Source: Phoronis pallida (taxonomy: Eukaryota; Phoronida; Phoronidae). From it: a DNA stretch of 19,781 bases. The notes beneath the pieces were generated by a model. It was not told where the DNA came from. It ran no database searches and saw only the letters and a list, made by a program, of their open reading frames with translations. A program made the position numbers and the translations under genes. Location: the NCBI GenBank assembly GCA_028565715.1, contig JAOXYC010155550.1, positions 1 through 19,781 of the forward strand, read 5' to 3'. Below are positions 1 to 5,519 of the stretch, piece after piece (position 1 is the first letter of the stretch; every line of letters begins with the position of its first letter).

Positions 1-209
1 GCTATCCTTTCAAATACATTCCTACAAACATATTTTCTATAATGGATTACGCTTCCTTTCGAAAGTTTACGTCATTACTATTATATAGATTACTCATATA
101 TTACTCACTCGTACGCCACTAGATATTATAAATAATATCTCGTTCGACTTGCATGTATAATATATACTACTAGCATTAGTTCTGAGCCAGAATCAAACTC
201 TTAATAAAA
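1..209 (-). rRNA. rrs: 16S ribosomal RNA, 5' end (partial)
   Basis: Read on the minus strand, positions 202-181 give AAGAGTTTGATTCTGGCTCA, the conserved 5' start of bacterial 16S rRNA. Further in are TGCAAGTCGAACG and a diverged form of AGTGGCGnACGnGTGAGTAA. The rest of the gene lies beyond the left edge. The 5' end near 209 is set by counting about seven bases before the conserved AGAGTTTG, as in E. coli, and is approximate. The variable stem after GTCGAACG is short, as in alphaproteobacteria, and many normally G/C pairs have become A/T. The segment between GCTCAG and ACATGCAAG reads like an AT-shifted version of the alphaproteobacterial GCTAGCGGTATGCTTAAC. No mature 3' end, spacer or other rRNA is visible. 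Confidence 0.95.
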
Positions 210-470
210 AACTTTTTACTATTTAAATTATTCATATGTAATATTATATCTTATCAATTACTTATAAAAAGCTTAATCAATATAGATAAAATATTTCATT
301 TAATAAAAAATAAAAAGTTAAATTGATAGAATTCTTATCATTACCAATTACTGTTTATATTTTTTTCTTACTTACGTATATAACTCTAATAACTTAATAA
401 ATAATATCAAATAAAATATTAAAAATCAATATTTAACAACTTATAAAATATATATAATAAATATAAAAAA
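210..470. promoter_or_regulatory. Divergent intergenic region, 16S rRNA / unknown gene
   Basis: This spacer separates two divergently transcribed units and must carry the 16S promoter (minus strand) and a promoter for the unknown gene-rpmA pair (plus strand). On the minus strand a TATAAT lies at 243-238, about 30 bases upstream of the presumed 16S 5' end, without a convincing -35 box. In sequence this AT-rich a -10 match is weak evidence. No operator or terminator is visible. Confidence 0.3.
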
Positions 471-878
471 ATGAAAAATATTACAGTAAATATAGAAAAT
501 ATGTATATATTGTTTATAAAACTACAAGATGAAATTAATAATGATGTTGTTACAAAGAGAAATATTTATTATAAATACATTAAGAAGTTAAATAAAATAT
601 TAAAAATACTAGAATATTTAAAAAATATAGTATTAAATAATAATGATAATAATTTAAATATATTACAAAAATTACATCTAAAGAGTATTATTAAACTTAG
701 TTCAAAGATTATTAATAATGATGCCGTTAAATCATCTTATACATCAATAGAACTATATGATAATGTAATGGTTGATAAAAGTAACGCTAAAGACATAAAT
801 ATTAAAATAACAGTTAATTATAATAATGTAGGTCATGTTGTGAATAAAATACTTGAAAAATCTATATATGAGGATTAA
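471..878 (+). CDS. Unrecognised 135-aa protein upstream of rpmA
   Basis: I do not recognise this protein. It starts at an ATG and ends with TAA, 45 bases before the bL27 gene on the same strand, so the two are probably co-transcribed. The first 80 residues are rich in Lys, Asn, Ile and Leu and look alpha-helical. The rest has short Val/Ile-rich stretches. There is no signal peptide or membrane segment. In most bacteria this place is taken by rplU (bL21), but I see none of the bL21 pattern, such as an N-terminal beta strand followed by GGKQ, so identity with bL21 rests on position alone. No Shine-Dalgarno sequence precedes the ATG. Confidence 0.6.
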   Translation: MKNITVNIENMYILFIKLQDEINNDVVTKRNIYYKYIKKLNKILKILEYLKNIVLNNNDNNLNILQKLHLKSIIKLSSKIINNDAVKSSYTSIELYDNVMVDKSNAKDINIKITVNYNNVGHVVNKILEKSIYED

Positions 879-929
879 CTATTTATATTAAAATTCTACT
901 AATAAAATAAATTAAATTAAACTATGATG

Positions 930-1181
930 ATGGCAACTAAGAAAGCTGGTAAGACTAGTAAAAACGGTAGAGATAGTATAGGAAGACGACTAGGTGTTAA
1001 AGTTAATAATAAAGAAAAAATAAACGCAGGAGGTATTATATTAAGACAGAGAGGATTAGTATTCAAAACGTTATATAATACATACCTAGGAAAGGATTTT
1101 ACTATACATGCAAAGATTGATGGAGTAGTGAAATTTATTAGAAAAAAGAGTAACGTATTTATATCAGTAGAAAGTATTTAA
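930..1181 (+). CDS. rpmA: 50S ribosomal protein bL27
   Basis: bL27 of the large ribosomal subunit; in bacteria its N-terminal tail reaches towards the peptidyl-transferase centre. The N-terminus MATKKAGKTSKNGRDSIGRR is the diagnostic bL27 start (KKAG, NGRDS, GRRLGVK), followed by IILRQRG, GKDFTIHA and DGVVKF, all in the family order and in the alphaproteobacterial style. Three in-frame ATG codons lie at 924, 927 and 930. I chose the third because family members begin M-A-x-K-K-A-G; translation from 924 would only add two Met. The protein is about 83 residues, normal for the family. It lies 51 bases after the unknown upstream gene. Its usual partner obg is found about 1.8 kb away on the opposite strand, as an N-terminal domain only. 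Confidence 0.96.
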   Translation: MATKKAGKTSKNGRDSIGRRLGVKVNNKEKINAGGIILRQRGLVFKTLYNTYLGKDFTIHAKIDGVVKFIRKKSNVFISVESI

Positions 1182-1296
1182 TAATTAAATTTAATATTTA
1201 ATAATTAAATTCAATAATTAACAAATTAAAATACAATTTTCAATTTATAAAATCTTCAACATTGACATATTAATTAATAATATGGTATATAAATAT

Positions 1297-1361
1297 AATA
1301 GTAAAAAACTATTAATGTGGGCTTGTACTGCTTTAGAATAGTAGAATACAGTCAAGCACAC
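1297..1361 (+). ncRNA. Stem-loop pair, possible small RNA
   Basis: A small hairpin (AATAGT 1297-1302 with ACTATT 1308-1313) is followed by a longer one. Positions 1317-1330 (GTGGGCTTGTACTG) pair with 1349-1361 (CAGTCAAGCACAC), giving 12 Watson-Crick pairs with one mismatch (1320/1358), one bulged base (1326) and an 18-base loop. The G/C content of the stem stands out from the flanking sequence, which suggests constraint. I cannot assign it to an RNA family. It is drawn on the plus strand only for convenience. Confidence 0.3.
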
Positions 1362-1499
1362 GAGTAGCTATATTAGAAAGTAAGAAAAAAGTTTAATAAA
1401 GGAGTTATTAATTTCTATGTATTTTCTTAAGTAACAATTAAACAAAAAAATTTAATTAGCCTTAAATAAAAAATATTTTTGTTATCTAAGAAACAAGTT

Positions 1500-1915
1500 A
1501 ATGAATTGTTAAATAAAAAAGAAAACTTTTATTAAATTGAAAAAGATATTTAATGAAGCTAAAAAGAAAAAACTTCAAACAAACATCAAACAAAAAAAAC
1601 AAATGTTTTTTATGTGAAAACAAAAACAAATAAAAAACAAATAAATGAAAATAAATATTTTCAATAAAACAAATAAACAAATAAATAAAACAAATAAAAC
1701 AAAAAACAAAAAAACAAAGTTTTTTATATGTGCTTTGATTGTCTTGGAAAAATGTTTTTGTGATCATCTTCGAATGAAAATGTTTCCTTCAAATAAATCT
1801 TCCTTCACTTTAAAAAAACAAACATTTTCTTTCAACAAACAAACAAACAAAAACAAAAACATAAAAAACAATAAATCCATTAAACAAGACAATCCATTTA
1901 TTAAAGCCAACTATT
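1500..1915. repeat. A/C-rich low-complexity tract of AAAC/AAAT units
   Basis: The plus strand is built largely of short units such as AAAC, AAAT and ACAAAC, with long runs almost free of G. Two related units, around 1594-1615 (acaaatgttttttatgtg) and 1715-1735 (acaaagttttttatatgtg), suggest local duplication, and ATGTTT recurs several times. This is simple-sequence DNA from slippage or duplication. The 136-residue open frame that crosses it and runs on into the hairpins has no protein-like composition. Confidence 0.6.
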
Positions 1916-1921
1916 GCCAAA

Positions 1922-1947
1922 GGGGCGGTGGTCGGGGTAAGGGAGGT
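1922..1947 (+). repeat. G-rich 26-nt motif, copy 1
   Basis: Strongly G-rich on the plus strand: GGGG, GG, GG, GGGG, GGG and GG runs within 26 bases. It matches the motif at 2488-2513 at 20 of 26 positions without gaps. Both copies lie a short distance before a long stem-loop. The spacing of G runs could allow a two-tier G-quadruplex. Such a run is exceptional in a region this AT-rich. Confidence 0.6.
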
Positions 1948-1969
1948 CGCATATATATCTTATATAGAA

Positions 1970-2038
1970 GGAATTTAGTTGCCTTTAGGTCATGTTCCGA
2001 TATGTTAGACTATATATTGGGACATGACACTAAATTCC
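1970..2038 (+). repeat. Long stem-loop A (25 pairs, one bulge)
   Basis: Positions 1970-1979 (GGAATTTAGT) pair exactly with 2029-2038 (ACTAAATTCC). After a 9-base bulge on the left side (1980-1988), positions 1989-2003 pair with 2014-2028 over 15 pairs, leaving a 10-base loop. Two pairs, 1996/2021 and 1999/2018, are G-U when read as plus-strand RNA. The stem follows G-rich motif copy 1 by 22 bases. Confidence 0.8.
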
Positions 2039-2057
2039 TAGGTATCAATGAATAAAC

Positions 2058-2079
2058 GGAGTTAGGATTCCATAACTCC
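2058..2079 (+). repeat. Short stem-loop (GGAGTTA/TAACTCC)
   Basis: Positions 2058-2064 (GGAGTTA) pair perfectly with 2073-2079 (TAACTCC) around an 8-base loop, between stem-loop A and the GC-rich hairpin. The loop TCCATAA region could pair instead with TTATGGA at 2163-2169, so alternative folds are possible. Confidence 0.6.
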
Positions 2080-2145
2080 TCTCTTCCCTCCGGGGGGGGC
2101 AGGAAGCTATTGGGCAGACATCTGCCCCCCAAGGGGGGAGAGAGG
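2078..2145 (+). repeat. GC-rich hairpin (GC cluster)
   Basis: CCTCTCT at 2078-2084 pairs with AGAGAGG at 2139-2145, continued by TCCCTCC against the G run at 2133-2138. Inside this, the G run with CAG (about 2094-2102) pairs with CTGCCCCCC at 2122-2130, and GCAGA/TCTGC (2114-2126) is an alternative inner stem. Runs of eight G and six C are extraordinary in this window. It resembles the GC clusters or double-hairpin elements known from some organellar genomes; that likeness is to form only, not to a known sequence. Confidence 0.75.
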
Positions 2146-2162
2146 CTGTTAAGAGGCTGTTA
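2141..2162 (+). repeat. Tandem 11-bp direct repeat
   Basis: AGAGGCTGTTA occurs twice head to tail, at 2141-2151 and 2152-2162, without a mismatch. The first copy shares its AGAGG with the right arm of the GC-rich hairpin, which suggests duplication by slippage at the foot of the hairpin or a target-site-like duplication. A small hairpin with a GAAA loop (TTATG/CATAA, 2163-2176) follows directly. Confidence 0.8.
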
Positions 2163-2204
2163 TTATGGAAACATAACGTAGTGCATTCAGAAGACTCCAA
2201 GAAT

Positions 2205-2280
2205 AAATATATGGTTTGGGTAAATAAAGCCAATAGAACAATGCTTCCATATATTTAGGCGATGGAGGGAATTATTCCAT
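2205..2280 (+). repeat. Two consecutive stem-loops
   Basis: AAATATATGG at 2205-2214 pairs exactly with CCATATATTT at 2247-2256 (10 bp, 32-base loop). ATGGA at 2262-2266 then pairs with TCCAT at 2276-2280. The stretch that follows, to about 2430, has a balanced base composition for this window and may also be structured, but I could not establish a convincing fold or family. Confidence 0.45.
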
Positions 2281-2487
2281 TTAACACTAATTGAAATATA
2301 TTCCTAAGATTAAGCAAAATATGAGAAGACACGAGAAATTCTTACCGAAGGCTTCTGGTTATCGGGTATTCTTGTATTTAGCGAAAATCAACGTGAATAT
2401 ATGAAAATTCGGGTTATATAGTGAATAATTCATATCTATATAAGATATATATGCAATATATATTATAATATATATAATATATAGAGA

Positions 2488-2513
2488 GGGGAGGTGGCCG
2501 GGGTTGCGGTGGT
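2488..2513 (+). repeat. G-rich 26-nt motif, copy 2
   Basis: Second copy of the G-rich motif at 1922-1947 (20 of 26 identical). It is preceded by an AT-only palindromic tract (about 2434-2483) and followed after 4 bases by long stem-loop B. The shared arrangement of G-rich motif then long inverted repeat suggests that the two are diverged copies of one element, although the stem sequences themselves differ. Confidence 0.6.
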
Positions 2514-2517
2514 ATAG

Positions 2518-2594
2518 AGCTATGGTAAAGAGTAAGTATGTACCTACAACTAGATGCTATAAGTCCTACTGCATGCTTACTCTTTACTATAGCT
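2518..2594 (+). repeat. Long stem-loop B (25 pairs)
   Basis: Positions 2518-2542 pair with 2570-2594 without a gap: 22 Watson-Crick pairs plus three pairs (2524/2588, 2537/2575, 2541/2571) that are G-U read as plus-strand RNA. The loop is 27 bases. The arms contain GTAAAGAGTAA (2525-2535) and its reverse complement (2578-2588), which recur in the nested structure at 2788-2798 and 2844-2854. Confidence 0.85.
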
Positions 2595-2595
2595 A

Positions 2596-2674
2596 CAGTA
2601 GTGTCAGGCTTACAGAAAAATATATAAGCTTTAGCTTACGGGAAAATATATAAGCTTTATGACTGACACTACTG
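2596..2674 (+). repeat. Inverted repeat enclosing a tandem 26-bp repeat
   Basis: CAGTAGTGTCAG at 2596-2607 pairs exactly with CTGACACTACTG at 2663-2674. Filling the space between the arms are two head-to-tail copies of a 26-base unit at 2608-2633 and 2634-2659, identical at 24 of 26 positions, both ending in AAGCTTTA. The unit starts directly after the left arm and ends 3 bases before the right arm, so the duplication happened inside the hairpin loop. It begins 2 bases after stem-loop B. Confidence 0.85.
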
Positions 2675-2693
2675 ATGTGAAAAATATTAAGTT

Positions 2694-2969
2694 CTATAAT
2701 AGGAAAAAAAGTAAATATATAATATTATGATAAAATAGTAGAACTTGTGTTTATAATAACGTTTTTTTATACTTATAAAGAAGAATAGTAAAGAGTAAAT
2801 ATATTAAGTAATACTAATGGTTTTTATTATTTATATATAACATTTACTCTTTACTATTCTTTACTATGAGATACGGGAAATTATATATTACAAGTTCTAC
2901 TATAGAAACTTTAAAAAGAAATTACTAATGCCGAAGGCATAAGGGTTTAACCTTTTTTTCCTATTATAG
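2694..2969 (+). repeat. Nested triple inverted-repeat structure (276 bp)
   Basis: Three pairs of arms are nested. Outer: CTATAATAGGAAAAAAAG at 2694-2711 with CTTTTTTTCCTATTATAG at 2952-2969 (18 bp, exact). Middle: ATAGTAGAACTTG at 2735-2747 with CAAGTTCTACTAT at 2891-2903 (13 bp, exact). Inner: 2782-2800 with 2842-2860 (19 bp, exact), containing GTAAAGAGTAA as in stem-loop B. The order left-outer, left-middle, left-inner, right-inner, right-middle, right-outer is strictly nested, so the whole could fold as one long branched RNA or DNA structure. It may have formed by hairpin elements inserting into hairpin elements. Confidence 0.85.
2928..2959 (+). terminator. Possible rho-independent terminator
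   Basis: ATGCC-GAA-GGCAT (2928-2940) forms a 5-bp stem with a 3-base loop. Directly after it AAGG and CCTT flank GTTTAA (2941-2954), and a run of seven T follows (2953-2959). Stem plus T run resembles an intrinsic terminator for plus-strand transcription leaving the island. However, the T run is also the right outer arm of the nested inverted repeat, so this may be coincidental. Confidence 0.35.
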
Positions 2970-3006
2970 TAAGATAAATGCTTTTATATAGATTATTTAT
3001 ATATGT

Positions 3007-3717
3007 TTATAACGTTTTTTTATTGTAAATTAAATTAATTAAATATTTATATTCACAAAGATATAAATATTGTTTATCTTTATAAGAAATATTATTTATA
3101 TATTTACTTCTATTATTAATAAAAAGAATAGTAGAAGTACTTTTGTTATTATCTATGTCATATAATGAGGTATTATGATAAATATATATATCATTTTTTA
3201 TATATTTATCTGTTTTATTGTCTATATTAAAATTGTTTATATTAAAATTAATAATAATTAATACATCACATAATAATATAGGTGTTATAAATAAAGTTAC
3301 AGTTTCAGCATCTTTTCCTATTATTAGTGGATTATTACTACTCTTTGTAGTATAACTTCCTATACCTCCTCTTTTTCCATGTAATATGAAGTATTTATTA
3401 TCATTAGGAATAATAGTTTTATAATGTTTATTATTTCTATATATATCAACAATAAATGATCTACATAAATATATATTAATATCTTTACCATTCTTTCCAT
3501 CTCTATTATTTCTATCTCCATTACATCCTTTATTATTTATATATTTATACTTAGATATATGTTCAAGTGTATAGTATTTTGTTGTGTTTAAGATAACTGA
3601 TCCACTATTACCACCATTACCTCCCTGGAAGCTTCTTTTCCATCTTGAAGGGCTTCCATTTCCTCCTTTCTGTAGAGTTATATCTAATTTAATATTATAA
3701 GGCTTTATTTTATTCAT
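3007..3717 (-). CDS. Obg-fold protein without a recognisable GTPase domain
   Basis: Residues 1-150 match the N-terminal Obg fold of the GTPase Obg/CgtA, which acts in large-subunit assembly. The Gly-rich signature is clear: KGGNG (17-21), QGGNGGNSGSVIL (31-43), NGDRNNRDGKNGKDINIYL (66-84) and HGKRGGIGS with KSSNNP (113-130). In full-length Obg the Walker A loop GxPNAGKS follows this fold; here the stretch after ILLCDVLII (148-155) is Asn/Ile-rich and no P-loop, switch or NKxD motif is visible. The protein is 236 residues against the usual 330-460. The last 80 residues look like degenerate or new sequence. No in-frame or frameshifted GTPase coding appears downstream. Obg normally lies after rpmA; here it is inverted and separated from it by the island. 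It may be a decaying gene or a retained ribosome-binding fragment. Confidence 0.85.
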   Translation of the reverse strand: MNKIKPYNIKLDITLQKGGNGSPSRWKRSFQGGNGGNSGSVILNTTKYYTLEHISKYKYINNKGCNGDRNNRDGKNGKDINIYLCRSFIVDIYRNNKHYKTIIPNDNKYFILHGKRGGIGSYTTKSSNNPLIIGKDAETVTLFITPILLCDVLIIINFNINNFNIDNKTDKYIKNDIYIYHNTSLYDIDNNKSTSTILFINNRSKYINNISYKDKQYLYLCEYKYLINLIYNKKTL

Positions 3718-3767
3718 TTATATATACACAATATTTAAAACAATAATAACAAATATAATATAATAAA

Positions 3768-4004
3768 ATGATAAATAAAAACATTAAGAAGAATAAATAT
3801 AAAAGCAGTGTAAATAAATACAAGCATAAACATAAAAATAAGAAAAGTAAATCATTAATAAATAATTCAATAATATATATAAAGAGCTTTATATCTAACT
3901 TATTTAGTAATACTTTATATAATGCATCATATAAGTTAATTCTTATACCAGTATGTAGTTTTATTGTTGTTATGATAAAAGTATATATAAAGAAATTATT
4001 ATAG
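3768..4004 (+). CDS. Small Lys-rich single-span membrane protein, unknown
   Basis: I do not recognise this 78-residue protein. It starts at ATG and ends with TAG. Residues 1-30 are extremely basic (Lys/Asn/His), and residues 56-74 (KLILIPVCSFIVVMIKVYI) form one likely membrane span, so the basic part should stay in the cytoplasm. It diverges from the Obg-like gene 50 bases away and meets argS tail to tail with no bases between the two stop codons. The lack of homology cues and short length leave some doubt, but an intact frame with a typical membrane protein layout supports a real gene. Confidence 0.55.
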   Translation: MINKNIKKNKYKSSVNKYKHKHKNKKSKSLINNSIIYIKSFISNLFSNTLYNASYKLILIPVCSFIVVMIKVYIKKLL

Positions 4005-5465
4005 TTAAATATAATATTTTCCTAGAATAAAGTTAATACATTCTATTATATCTTGTGTATAGGTATCATATTTTGATAGTTCTTGTATGAGTTTATATAT
4101 TCCTGTATAAAATATATGTGTATCTATATCTTTGTCTATTACTACTCTTTGAGTAAACATTATTATATATTCAAACGTTCTATATATTTGAATATATAGT
4201 TTATCTAAACCTTCATTACTTGTTTTACATTTATTATTTATATTGCTATATACTTTCTTTATTATCTTAATATATTGATGTATATATATTTCAGAAAATA
4301 TATAATCATTCTTGGTTACGTGTCTTGATTCATAAAGTAATAATGATAATAGTATTGCTTTTCTATCACTATACTTATAATCTAAATATTTTAAATACTC
4401 TAATATATCATCTGAATGATTTTGTTGATCTGATGATCTTGTTGCAAATATTTCTTTATTTTGATTTAATACATGACCATATCCTATAAACTTTAAATTC
4501 TTTAACAATGTATCTATTTGTGATGTAAATTCAAATACTTGTTCAAAGTGTTTACTCTGTCTGTTGTCTACTATATATAATATATAATTATATTTATAAA
4601 ATAGACTACGTTCATATATAGTAGCAATATCTATATATGCATATATAGGAGTATTATTTGATCTAGTTAAAACTAAATTATTATTAGTTATTAATCTATT
4701 ATTTTCATCAATAGTACATAATTTATTATCTAAGAAGTATTTTTTAAGATATTGACATAATTCTACATATCTGCTCTCTCCAAATAAATAATCTACTTTT
4801 AATTTCATAAACTGTAGTATTTCATTAAGGTAATTTATTGATTTGTTAGTTAAAATATCTTTTACTTCTTCAAGTTGTTTATTGAAGAATAAATTAGATA
4901 CATCTATATTTGATTGTTCTATATAATTTCTTGTTTGTTTGTAAATATTAGTAAGTTCTGTTATATTAAGATCTTTAATGTTTTTATTATTTTCATAATA
5001 AAATATAAATACAATAAGATTAAGTCCATAGTCTCCAATATGTGTGTCGATATACACACTATAATTGAATCTATCTAACTCATTATATATTATTGTAGAT
5101 ATTAATAAGTTTCTTAAATGTCCAAAATGTAGTCTTTTACCAATATTAATTCCTATACAATCTATTAATATTTTATAATTCTTATTATTTTGTTGTTTTA
5201 TATATTGGATATATTTGTTTACAATAATACTGTATTTATTAGGATTTATCTTTACATTAATAAATTTTTTTATAATTTTGAATATAAAGTATTCACTTAA
5301 AATACTTTTTTCTAGTTTTTCTTTTTCTTCTTGTATTTCTTGTAGAGAATATTTTTGTAAGTATTGACTTTCATATATATATTCATCAAAATTTGTAAGA
5401 TTAAATTTTACAAATGTATTTATATTATGTTCCTCTATTAAAGATACTATTAGTTTTTTAGACAT
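4005..5465 (-). CDS. argS: Arginyl-tRNA synthetase (short form)
   Basis: Charges tRNA-Arg with arginine in the cytoplasm. It is a class I synthetase. HFGH (113-116) within GKRLHFGHLRN is the ATP-binding HIGH motif in ArgRS context, GDYG (144-147) stands for the usual GDWG, LTRSNNTPIYAYIDIA (266-281) matches the family's R-S-D-G-T-x-x-Y-x-x-x-D-I-A segment, and KEIFATRSSD (337-346) occupies the KMSKS region, as in E. coli where it reads KPFKTRAGG. The C-terminal 100 residues are helical, as expected for the DALR anticodon-binding domain. At 486 residues it is about 90 shorter than E. coli ArgRS (577), mainly through a reduced N-terminal domain and short insertions. There are no Trp residues. 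It lies 54 bases downstream of rpsD on the same strand. Confidence 0.95.
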   Translation of the reverse strand: MSKKLIVSLIEEHNINTFVKFNLTNFDEYIYESQYLQKYSLQEIQEEKEKLEKSILSEYFIFKIIKKFINVKINPNKYSIIVNKYIQYIKQQNNKNYKILIDCIGINIGKRLHFGHLRNLLISTIIYNELDRFNYSVYIDTHIGDYGLNLIVFIFYYENNKNIKDLNITELTNIYKQTRNYIEQSNIDVSNLFFNKQLEEVKDILTNKSINYLNEILQFMKLKVDYLFGESRYVELCQYLKKYFLDNKLCTIDENNRLITNNNLVLTRSNNTPIYAYIDIATIYERSLFYKYNYILYIVDNRQSKHFEQVFEFTSQIDTLLKNLKFIGYGHVLNQNKEIFATRSSDQQNHSDDILEYLKYLDYKYSDRKAILLSLLLYESRHVTKNDYIFSEIYIHQYIKIIKKVYSNINNKCKTSNEGLDKLYIQIYRTFEYIIMFTQRVVIDKDIDTHIFYTGIYKLIQELSKYDTYTQDIIECINFILGKYYI

Positions 5466-5519
5466 ATAGAAATATTTTAAAAGATTATATAATCTTATTT
5501 TAATTTATATATCTACTAG

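Larger units (their letters stand above)
1182..3006. other. 1.8-kb gene-free island of low complexity and stem-loops
   Basis: No convincing gene lies here. Three zones can be seen. Positions 1182-1460 are ordinary AT-rich spacer with one good stem-loop. Positions 1500-1915 are A/C-rich and G-poor low complexity. Positions 1920-2970 are dense in stem-loops, with G+C clearly above the rest of the window, two related G-rich motifs, tandem repeats and a nested inverted repeat. Open frames here consist of low-complexity Lys/Asn/Thr or Phe/Leu strings, or run through hairpins, and are not genes. I looked for and did not find the tell-tale sequences of tmRNA (tag reading frame, TCGA start, tRNA-like 3' end), SRP RNA (GGAAGGAAGC loop region), RNase P RNA (GGAAAGTCCGGGC, ACAGAACCCGG) or 5S rRNA. 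Confidence 0.8.

Noticed and set aside
1498-1767. 89-residue minus-strand open frame rich in Phe, Leu and Cys
   Set aside because: It is the antisense reading of the A/C-rich low-complexity tract, which forces Phe/Leu/Cys strings.
1645-2055. 136-residue plus-strand open frame in the island
   Set aside because: Its first part is low-complexity Lys/Asn/Thr from AAAC/AAAT repeats, and its last part translates the G-rich motif and both arms of stem-loop A. No domain or plausible start context.
2045-2233. 62-residue minus-strand open frame across the GC-rich hairpin
   Set aside because: It runs through the GC-rich hairpin and the tandem 11-bp repeat, and its composition follows from these.
2163-2520. 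tmRNA, RNase P RNA or SRP RNA in the structured part of the island
   Set aside because: Base composition and pairing look RNA-like, but none of the conserved core sequences of these RNAs could be found on either strand, so no family name is justified.
1920-2970. CRISPR array
   Set aside because: Repeats are inverted or two-copy tandem units of different sizes, without regular spacers, and there are no cas genes.
1182-3006. Replication origin
   Set aside because: The AT-only palindromes and strong hairpins are suggestive, but I found no DnaA box cluster and no neighbouring dnaA, dnaN or gidA.
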